This document shows positions 1-5,308 of a stretch of DNA of 5,607 nt, in pieces. The translations under genes and the position numbers were made by a program. The stretch's first letter is position 1; every line of letters begins with the position of its first letter. The notes under the pieces are model-generated. The model made no database searches. It saw nothing but the letters and a program-made list of their open reading frames with translations, and was not told the origin of the DNA. Source of the DNA: Methanobacteriota archaeon (GTDB lineage: Archaea > Thermoplasmatota > Poseidoniia > Poseidoniales > Poseidoniaceae); NCBI GenBank assembly GCA_002727485.1, contig PBXE01000037.1:31499-37105 (forward strand), written 5' to 3'.

Positions 1-391
1 CACTATCTTCAGCGCACTCGAATGACTTAACTTGGTTGTAAGTCATTGTACCTGCATCTTCATCATAATCTAGAATTGTTCTTTTGTAGGTTATGTCATA
101 AGTGAATGGTCCAACTTTCTCATATGCTGGTGCTGTACCATTTTCCATAACATCTTCTACATTGGTAATATCCCAAGCATAATAATCTCGCTGGGATGTT
201 GAACTAGCCCAATCGGATTCTGCTTCTGTACAATCATCATTTGCACACGCATTATCCTTGGTGAATGTTTCAAATTCATCGTCCACTGCACCTTCAACCG
301 CACCTGTCGAAAGCATCGACAGAGGGGCACTCAAAACTAATAGCGCCAAAGCCGCGCCAATCATCATCTTACTGTTATTTAACATACTCAT
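1..391 (-). CDS. CD36/LIMP-2-like exported protein, N-terminal part (cut by window edge)
   Basis: The frame reads from ATG at 391 down to the window edge (130 codons, 3' end missing). Residues 1-8 are a short polar start, and 9-27 form a hydrophobic segment (MIGAALALLVLSAPLSML) that is either a signal peptide or an uncleaved N-terminal anchor. An acidic linker with Cys49 and Cys54 follows. From about residue 68 the sequence resembles the start of the CD36 ectodomain: RDYYAWDITNVEDVMENG, then a Pro, then EKVGPFTY (91-98), then alternating beta-like segments including DAGTMTYNQVKSFE. CD36 proteins share the order aromatic-rich strand, D-[IV]-[TQ]-N-x-x-[ED]-V, E/K-x-x-GP[YF]xY, and an 'x-G-T-[VM]-[ST]-[YF]' strand. 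CD36-family proteins are mostly eukaryotic lipid or lipoprotein receptors, so the function here is unknown; lipid or ligand binding at the cell surface is only an inference. One N-glycosylation sequon (NGT, 84-86) is present. An alternative start is Met3 at 385. Similarity is from memory of the family, not from an alignment. Confidence 0.72.
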   Translation of the reverse strand, partial: MSMLNNSKMMIGAALALLVLSAPLSMLSTGAVEGAVDDEFETFTKDNACANDDCTEAESDWASSTSQRDYYAWDITNVEDVMENGTAPAYEKVGPFTYDITYKRTILDYDEDAGTMTYNQVKSFECAEDS

Positions 392-406
392 CGGCTCTCG
401 TCATAG

Positions 407-432
407 CACCTAGGTGTTAAACATTACACCTA
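407..432. promoter_or_regulatory. Operator-like inverted repeat in the divergent promoter region
   Basis: TAGGTGT (411-417) and ACACCTA (426-432) form a perfect 7-bp inverted repeat with an 8-nt spacer. A third half-site, CACCTA at 407-412, overlaps the first to make the perfect palindrome CACCTAGGTG (407-416). The two plus-strand CACCTA copies start 20 bp apart, about two helical turns. The element covers the transcription start expected from the minus-strand TATA candidate at 441-450, a position where a bound protein would block initiation of the CD36-like gene. The divergent HxlR-type regulator is the natural candidate to bind it, but that is inferred from position only. Confidence 0.42.
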
Positions 433-440
433 CTGTTCTT

Positions 441-450
441 GTAAATATCA
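441..450 (-). promoter_or_regulatory. Candidate TATA box for the CD36-like gene
   Basis: On the minus strand this reads TGATATTTAC. An archaeal TATA element lies about 25 bases upstream of initiation, which would put the start near position 420 and leave a 5' leader of about 30 nt before the ATG at 391. The alternative AT-rich stretch around 451-458 is less TATA-like. Only position and composition support this. Confidence 0.33.
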
Positions 451-510
451 GATTAATAGTGCAAACAAAAATTACCGATAGTTAACTGAATTCAATTATT
501 TGTGATTACA

Positions 511-520
511 TTCTATATAC
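511..520 (+). promoter_or_regulatory. Candidate TATA box for the HxlR-type regulator gene
   Basis: TTCTATATAC is the best TATA-like element upstream of the start at 578. Initiation would fall near 540-543, giving a leader of roughly 35 nt. No good Shine-Dalgarno site precedes the ATG; the nearest purine run is AGAG at 566-569. A direct repeat AAGTGT (522-527 and 536-541) lies between the TATA candidate and the predicted start. Confidence 0.38.
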
Positions 521-577
521 CAAGTGTAAAAAAGGAAGTGTTTTTCGGCTAGAATAATTCTGTTTAGAGTTGATATT

Positions 578-1036
578 ATGCCAGAACCAGTTCAAAGAAT
601 TTCACACGAGTCGTACTCTTTTTTACAAGATAATATTGAATCTACAATTGCGATCGGTACATCGATTAGGGATACATTAGCGCCTTATTCAAATAAATCT
701 CCTTACGATACTAATTGGGAAGTTCAAGCAGCCGTGGAGGCGCTTCATGTCTTTGGCTCAAGGTGGACGATTGAAATACTTTCTACACTGTATATTGCTG
801 GCCCGAGGAGATTCAATGAAATGAAGAACCTGTTAGAGGGAATCTCTTCTAGAACTTTGTCGGATAAATTGAGATTATTAGCAGATGAAGGTTTGATCGT
901 AAGGCATGTCGATGATGGACCCCCAATTAGGGTCAATTACGCCCTTAGTGAACATGGAAAAACATGTGGAAGATTACTTTCACCTTTAGTTGCTCACCTC
1001 AAAATTTACAGCGGTTCAGTTCAAGTTGGACAATAA
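578..1036 (+). CDS. HxlR-family winged-helix transcriptional regulator
   Basis: This 152-residue protein carries one HxlR-type winged helix at about residues 48-140. The family landmarks are present in order: the helix ending in FGSRWTIEIL (59-68), GPRRFNEMKNLL (75-86), the recognition-helix region GISSRTLSDKLRLLADEGLI (88-107), the wing with PPIRVNYALSEHGK (115-128), and a final helix. HxlR proteins are dimeric DNA-binding repressors or activators that often respond to aldehydes, quinones or redox stress through an N-terminal Cys just before this domain. Here that position is occupied by NWEVQAAVEAL with no Cys. The only Cys is 130 in the last helix, so the usual thiol switch is probably absent. 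Residues 1-47 are an extension beyond the usual family length, polar and partly helical. The gene is divergent from the CD36-like gene, with 186 nt between the two starts, and may regulate it. The ATG at 578 follows an appropriately placed TATA candidate. Confidence 0.87.
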   Translation: MPEPVQRISHESYSFLQDNIESTIAIGTSIRDTLAPYSNKSPYDTNWEVQAAVEALHVFGSRWTIEILSTLYIAGPRRFNEMKNLLEGISSRTLSDKLRLLADEGLIVRHVDDGPPIRVNYALSEHGKTCGRLLSPLVAHLKIYSGSVQVGQ

Positions 1037-1099
1037 TTTTCAAAATTTCGATAAGCAATTACGGGATGCTTTAACAAAGGAGAAGATTAACCGATAGTT

Positions 1100-1762
1100 A
1101 TGGCATTGCTAGCACAATGGGTTCGTCAGCGACCTTGGCTAGCTGCTGGTATTGCTGGTGCTGCAGGAGGGATTGCAGGAGTTGCAGGAACTATGGCTGC
1201 CGCTGCAAGTGCTGTTGGCGCTCTTGCATGGCAAGGGGTTTCTTCAAAGTCAAGAAATAATGACCACCCCCTGAGAAGAAGGGTATTATCAACATTGGAG
1301 AAGCACCCTGGCCTCTGTTATCGAGAGTTACAATCTACGCTTAATGCCGCTAACGGAACTCTAAGGCACCACCTTGACGTATTACAATCTAGAAAGAGTG
1401 TGACTGTGATGCATGTAAACGGACGGTCTTGTTATTTTGCCGGAGCACCTAGTCAAATCGAAGTTCTAAAAGGTATTTCAGTGAATGAACAAAGAGCAGC
1501 AAGGTCGCTCCCAATAGGACTATCATTGGTTCAAAGATTGATTATTGAAGATATTGTCAAAGAAGGAATTCCACGCTCTCAATCAGACTTGGCTAGAAGA
1601 ATTGGTAGAACTAGAGCGACTGTTCACTCAGCAATCAAAGTTCTTCGAAGAAGAGGAATCCTCAGAGAAGATAGAATTGAATTGATGCCTCATATCGATA
1701 TGGACATTCAATGGCATGGCACGCATGGTGTAGATTATGAGTGGCAAGACGAGCGAAGATGA
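1100..1762 (+). CDS. Membrane-tethered protein with two winged-helix DNA-binding domains
   Basis: The 220-residue product starts with a short basic segment (RQRP), then a long Gly/Ala-rich hydrophobic stretch at residues 14-44 that should cross the membrane. Its glycines recur every three to four positions (17, 20, 23, 24, 27, 30), a helix-packing glycine-zipper pattern. A basic linker leads to wHTH 1 (57-114: LRRRVLSTLEKHPGLCYREL, then the recognition helix NAANGTLRHHLDVL and a wing ending GRSCYFAG). wHTH 2 is at about 143-196 (QRLIIEDIVKEG, SQSDLARRIGRTRATVHSAI, then KVLRRRGILRE). Both resemble ArsR/MarR-like archaeal regulators. The C-terminus (197-220) is His/Asp/Trp-rich. I infer a one-component regulator held at the inner face of the membrane; no ligand domain is visible. 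An in-frame TAA at 1088-1090 makes ATG 1100 the first possible start. It lies 63 nt after the HxlR gene with no clear promoter (CTTTAACAAAG at 1069-1079 is a weak TATA candidate), so co-transcription is possible. Confidence 0.78.
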   Translation: MALLAQWVRQRPWLAAGIAGAAGGIAGVAGTMAAAASAVGALAWQGVSSKSRNNDHPLRRRVLSTLEKHPGLCYRELQSTLNAANGTLRHHLDVLQSRKSVTVMHVNGRSCYFAGAPSQIEVLKGISVNEQRAARSLPIGLSLVQRLIIEDIVKEGIPRSQSDLARRIGRTRATVHSAIKVLRRRGILREDRIELMPHIDMDIQWHGTHGVDYEWQDERR

Positions 1763-1768
1763 AATTTA

Positions 1769-1778
1769 ACTATAATTT
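1769..1778 (+). promoter_or_regulatory. Candidate TATA box for the 370-residue regulator gene
   Basis: ACTATAATTT within an AT-rich stretch just after the preceding stop codon is TATA-like. It predicts initiation near 1797-1800 and a leader of about 47 nt before ATG 1847. The 84-nt gap, wider than the other gaps in this gene row, is consistent with a separate promoter. Confidence 0.33.
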
Positions 1779-1846
1779 TCGCCTCTTGAGAGACAATTAA
1801 TACGCAGTATTCAAAGACCTTCGCCAATTTTTCCCGGCTGAGCAAG

Positions 1847-2959
1847 ATGTTTAGTGTTCGAATTCAGGAGGTAGCATTACCTACTAGTGACAGAGATTTA
1901 GATAGCCTAATTTCATGGTTCACTGATTCATTGAGTCTTGTAAGAAAACGCGGCGAGGAAATGGCCGATGGCGGCAGAGCAACTCCCGTTCACCGCCTTC
2001 TTAGAGACTATATTTTTGCTCAACCAGAGATTGGTTGGTATGCACAAATGTTAGCCGATGAATTAGCATTAACTCCCGCCTCACTAAATCATCACCTTAC
2101 TAGACTAGTCCAAGCAGGAATTATTGGATATACAAATGAAGGAAAAGGATGGCGAAGATATTACCTTCGTGGAGGTACCATCACTAAAGCAATCGAATTA
2201 TTTTCTTTACAATGTAAAACAATTGTAGCTCAAAGACTCGACTTAATTCAAGAAATGTGGTCAAGAGAAAATCCTAGACTAATTTTAGAATTACCTGAAA
2301 ATGACACACCGCCTCTGGTTTTAGGAATCGTAGACCATCGCCCACTGATGAGAGACAGCCCTGCGAGTGTACTTTCGCAGTGGATGGGTGATTTTGGGCT
2401 CCTAGGAGAAAGACCTGGTAAAGAAATCAATGCTAATTCTGTATCTGCTCGTTTATTTGAATTATTACTGTCCCGAAATGCTCCATTATCATTAGATGAG
2501 GCTGCAGAAATAATCGGTGAACAAAAACCTAGAATTGGTAGGATAATGGAAAGATTCCGTGCTAGTTCATTGGTTGAACGAATTCCTAGGACCGATAGAT
2601 TGGCTATTGCACTTTGGACCGCAATGACAACACAACACCAGCGTAGGGGAGAAGATTGGATGTTGAAGAAAGGTGGATTTCAAAGAATTTTAAATTCTAA
2701 AAAACAGTCATCAATCTTAATGAAATTGAAAAAGGGAAAATTAACCATCGAAGAAGTCGAGGCTGAGATGAAAGGAATCGAGCCAAAACAGCAAATGCTA
2801 CTATTGAACCTTCTTGGAGGAAGACTTCCTTTGGGACATAGATTACACGGCGAAGATTCAAGCCAGAATATACGTCGCGTTAAGGATCAATTAGATAGAG
2901 TCCTAAGAAGAATGCGAAGGGTTGCTGAGATGTTAGAATCAAACCTAACACAAAATTAG
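1847..2959 (+). CDS. Two-wHTH transcriptional regulator with basic helical C-terminus
   Basis: This 370-residue cytosolic protein has wHTH 1 at about residues 46-110 (HRLLRDYIFAQPEIGWYAQM, recognition helix TPASLNHHLTRLVQAGIIGY, wing GKGWRRYYLRGG). A helical linker follows at 112-140, then a region of unknown fold at about 142-195 (LILELPENDTPPLVLGIVDH and onwards). wHTH 2 is at about 198-260 (SARLFELLLSRNAPLSLDEA, EQKPRIGRIMERFRASSLVE). The remainder is Lys/Arg-rich and helical, with a likely coiled coil at about 340-365 (RRVKDQLDRVLRRMRRVAEM). The first domain resembles ArsR-like archaeal regulators; I do not recognise the whole as a named family. No membrane segment or metal-binding Cys cluster is seen. 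ATG 1847 lacks a Shine-Dalgarno site but fits the TATA candidate at 1769-1778. Met39 (ATG at 1961) is an alternative, preceded by GAGGAA and still upstream of the first DNA-binding domain. The third regulator in the row, it ends 39 nt before the Dus gene. Confidence 0.75.
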   Translation: MFSVRIQEVALPTSDRDLDSLISWFTDSLSLVRKRGEEMADGGRATPVHRLLRDYIFAQPEIGWYAQMLADELALTPASLNHHLTRLVQAGIIGYTNEGKGWRRYYLRGGTITKAIELFSLQCKTIVAQRLDLIQEMWSRENPRLILELPENDTPPLVLGIVDHRPLMRDSPASVLSQWMGDFGLLGERPGKEINANSVSARLFELLLSRNAPLSLDEAAEIIGEQKPRIGRIMERFRASSLVERIPRTDRLAIALWTAMTTQHQRRGEDWMLKKGGFQRILNSKKQSSILMKLKKGKLTIEEVEAEMKGIEPKQQMLLLNLLGGRLPLGHRLHGEDSSQNIRRVKDQLDRVLRRMRRVAEMLESNLTQN

Positions 2960-2998
2960 TGTCCAATGCTTGAAAAACAAGTTGTATAACCACTATAT

Positions 2999-4033
2999 GT
3001 GAGCGAGTTCATTGGTAGTAAACCGGACAAGTGGGAAGGTGAGCCTAGACCACTATTTCTTGCACCCATGTCTGGAGTAACCGACCTACCATTTAGGCTA
3101 CTTGCAAAACAGTGTGGAGCAGATGTAACGATTACTGAATTTACCAATAGTACCGCACTTAGTAGAGAAGCCGCAGTATCATGGAAAAAGATGGAATCCC
3201 ATGAAACTGAGATTCCATTTATTCCCCAAATTTTTGGTGGAGACTCTAATGATATGGCAACTGCAGCAGAAATGTTGGCGCCTAATGCCGATATTATCGA
3301 TCTCAATTTTGGATGTCCAGCCCCAAAGGTGACAAAGATTTGTGCCGGTGCTGCTTTGATGGGTGAACCTGATAATCTTGTTTCAATGGTGGAAGGAATT
3401 GTTGAACGTGTCGATATTCCTGTAACTGCAAAAATGAGGTTGGGGACTGGAAATAGCGAGCATAATGCAGTTGAAATTTGCAAGAGATTAGAAAAAGTTG
3501 GAGCGCAAAGATTGTGCGTTCATGGTCGGACACTAAGACAAAGATATTCGGGTGAAGCAGATTGGAATTATATCAAGAAAGTCGTTGATTCTGTTAATGT
3601 GCCGGTAATTGCTAATGGCGATGTTGTAGATGCTAGAAGCGCTACTGAGTGCTTGAATACCACGCATGCAGCAGGTTTGATGATTGGCAGGGGCGCTATA
3701 GGTAGGCCTTCGATGTTTGGAGAAATGAAAGTCGGACTCGGGTGGATGAACGAAGATGAATTGCCTTGGGTTAAGGCCAACAAGGATGAATGGTTTGAAC
3801 TAGATGAGATCGGACAGGCATTTGCAACAAGAAAATGGTGCTGGGACAAATATATCGAATTATCAAAACAAACCACGGGAATTCAAGGTAAATGGATGCA
3901 AAGACATGCTGTGGCATTCAGCAAAGGATTACCTGGGGCCAAAAAAGTTCGTAGTTTGATGCACTTACAACCTACTCCAGAAGATTTTGCTCAGTCAATA
4001 AGTGAATTTTTAATTGGTAAAGTACACTCATAA
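2999..4033 (+). CDS. dus: tRNA-dihydrouridine synthase
   Basis: This 344-residue FMN enzyme reduces specific uridines in the tRNA D-loop to dihydrouridine using NAD(P)H. The TIM-barrel domain shows family signatures: LAPMSGVTDLPFR (21-33, FMN-binding start of the barrel), PQIFGGD (76-82), DLNFGCPAPKV (101-111) with Cys106 as the catalytic general acid, AGAALM (116-121), AKMRLG (144-149) with the conserved Lys145, VHGRT (174-178) with His175, ANGDV (205-209) and IGRGAIGRP (229-237), which binds the FMN phosphate. The C-terminal part (about 270-340) is the helical tRNA-binding domain. Length and motif order are typical of a complete, active enzyme, closest to the DusB-like bacterial/archaeal group. 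Translation must start at GTG 2999: an in-frame TAA sits at 2987-2989, and the next Met (24) would remove the start of the barrel. The 39-nt gap to the preceding regulator suggests possible co-transcription. The 3' end overlaps the convergent neighbour by 6 bp. Confidence 0.95.
   Translation: MSEFIGSKPDKWEGEPRPLFLAPMSGVTDLPFRLLAKQCGADVTITEFTNSTALSREAAVSWKKMESHETEIPFIPQIFGGDSNDMATAAEMLAPNADIIDLNFGCPAPKVTKICAGAALMGEPDNLVSMVEGIVERVDIPVTAKMRLGTGNSEHNAVEICKRLEKVGAQRLCVHGRTLRQRYSGEADWNYIKKVVDSVNVPVIANGDVVDARSATECLNTTHAAGLMIGRGAIGRPSMFGEMKVGLGWMNEDELPWVKANKDEWFELDEIGQAFATRKWCWDKYIELSKQTTGIQGKWMQRHAVAFSKGLPGAKKVRSLMHLQPTPEDFAQSISEFLIGKVHS
3941..3946 (-). terminator. Candidate oligo-T tract for the minus-strand operon
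   Basis: A run of six A on the plus strand gives TTTTTT on the minus strand, about 82 nt past the stop of the adenylate-forming enzyme gene and inside dus. It is the first T6 after that stop. It encodes a Lys-Lys pair in dus, so it may be incidental. Confidence 0.18.
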
Positions 4034-5308
4034 TTCAAAATCCCTACGTATTCTTCTAAGTTTAGTTGCAGAAGGTTTGAATGTGTAATTGGCGACAGTA
4101 ATTTTTGGAGTTTTTGTTTGCATTTTTTCCCAAACTTGATTGAAACCATCATATGAAATATTTTCAAGTCCTATCGGAAGAAGCTGTATCTCAATTTCCT
4201 CGGCTGATTTTTGTATTGCGCAATAGGCAGTAATGTCAGGGTGCATTTGCATCACTGCTCTACGAATGAAATCGGGTATAACCTGCTCAAAGCCTTCTGA
4301 ATCTTTCTTTTCCAACAAAAAAATATCATCTTGTCTACCCATCACTGCCTCGATAGACTCTCTAGCATCACCACAAGGGCAAGGTTGCTTAGAAGTCACC
4401 AAAATATCATTTAATCGATAACGGATTATTGGTTGGGTTTTTCTCTTAAAATCTGATATAATCGGGTGATACCAACCTTTTTCCTCATCTACCCATTGTT
4501 TCTGAATAACCATTATCTCTTCGTTAAGGTGTAATGTTCCATACTCACAAGTAGCGGCAATTTCTCCTTCGGTGGAAGAATAAAATTGGTGGACAATTTG
4601 CCCAAAATGTTGTTCTATATGCTTTCTATCAATATCATCTAAGACCTCGGCTGCGGATACTAATTTTTTGACTTTAAGTGGAGATTTTACATCTGCTAAA
4701 TATCTTAAAACACTCGGTGGACCAATTAATATATCCAAATTATCTTGTAAAATCGATTCATGAATCTCTTCTAAAGGTTTCATGAGATCATAAAACTTGA
4801 ATTCAATTCTTTTTGAACCAACCGATTCAAATGTATTCGAATTAGCCCGCAAGATCAAACCAATCTTATGCTTAGAAAAAATTGAACCGTCAAGACCTCT
4901 AGCAAGCATAAACCCCGCCCATCCTGCCTGCTCTTTTTCACTGACAAAATGCATTCCTCTTGAGCCGCTAGTACCTGATGAATATCCAATAGAATAGGGT
5001 CCAATTTTTGGTGAGAAGTCTCTTGTCTTTTCCGCTTCATCTGCTAGCCTTCTAGCTTCTTCAATATCCAACCTCACTGTTAGTAAATCGCCAAGATTTT
5101 CCATCATAATTGATTTGTCAATCAGAGGAAATTTCGACCATTCATGGTCCGGTAAATCTTTCCAGTGATGGGCGAAAAAAAGTGAATTTTTACGTACAAA
5201 TTTAACCTGTTTTCTCATCCCACGGTTCTGTATTTTCTCAATTTTCTTACGGCTATGAAATTTTTTAGGAGTAATAAAGTAGCGAAATAATGTAGTTAAT
5301 TTACTCAT
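4028..5308 (-). CDS. Adenylate-forming enzyme, PaaK/CapK/coenzyme F390 synthetase-like
   Basis: The 426-residue product belongs to the ANL superfamily branch containing phenylacetate-CoA ligase and F390 synthetase. These enzymes activate an acid with ATP as an acyl-adenylate and often pass it to a thiol. Visible core motifs are the P-loop YSSGTSGSRG (109-118), FYSSTEGEI (242-250; aromatic plus Glu for adenine and Mg binding), PIIRYRLNDI (293-302) with the ribose-binding Asp301, and the CPCG element (310-313) leading to VMGRQDD (322-328) at the hinge to the C-terminal subdomain. The end, PSATKLRRIRRDFEL, carries Lys416, a candidate for the catalytic A10 lysine. The length fits the 'F390 synthetase-related' hypothetical group rather than dedicated PaaK. 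The basic N-terminus (KKFHSRKKIEKIQNRGMRK) has no signal peptide. Substrate cannot be told from sequence. The start is fixed by a 4-bp ATGA overlap with the upstream epimerase gene and a strong GGAGGAG, so the two are one operon and probably one pathway. Confidence 0.85.
   Translation of the reverse strand: MSKLTTLFRYFITPKKFHSRKKIEKIQNRGMRKQVKFVRKNSLFFAHHWKDLPDHEWSKFPLIDKSIMMENLGDLLTVRLDIEEARRLADEAEKTRDFSPKIGPYSIGYSSGTSGSRGMHFVSEKEQAGWAGFMLARGLDGSIFSKHKIGLILRANSNTFESVGSKRIEFKFYDLMKPLEEIHESILQDNLDILIGPPSVLRYLADVKSPLKVKKLVSAAEVLDDIDRKHIEQHFGQIVHQFYSSTEGEIAATCEYGTLHLNEEIMVIQKQWVDEEKGWYHPIISDFKRKTQPIIRYRLNDILVTSKQPCPCGDARESIEAVMGRQDDIFLLEKKDSEGFEQVIPDFIRRAVMQMHPDITAYCAIQKSAEEIEIQLLPIGLENISYDGFNQVWEKMQTKTPKITVANYTFKPSATKLRRIRRDFEL
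4102..4128 (+). terminator. Candidate oligo-T terminator for the dus transcript
   Basis: Three T-tracts (4102-4106, 4111-4115, 4123-4128) occur within 27 nt on the plus strand, about 70-95 nt past the dus stop. Archaeal RNA polymerase can terminate at clustered T-tracts without a hairpin. They lie inside the opposite gene, where they encode Lys-rich sequence on the minus strand, so the T-richness may just be codon-driven. Confidence 0.28.

Noticed and set aside
1035..1047. AATTTT-C-AAAATT as a terminator hairpin after the HxlR gene
   Set aside because: A one-base loop and an A/T-only stem cannot form a stable hairpin; AT-rich chance palindromes are common here.
1076..1083. AAAGGAGA as a ribosome binding site for the membrane-tethered regulator
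   Set aside because: It is about 17 nt before ATG 1100, too far for normal spacing. No closer start codon exists in that frame because of the TAA at 1088-1090.
2956..3483. 175-codon open frame on the minus strand opposite dus
   Set aside because: It lies entirely antisense to the conserved barrel of dus, and its translation is low-complexity Ser/Ile/Ala-rich with no domain. It is a codon-bias shadow.
3568..3876. 102-codon open frame on the minus strand opposite dus
   Set aside because: It is antisense to a well-conserved part of dus, with Ser/His-rich translation and no motif; a shadow.
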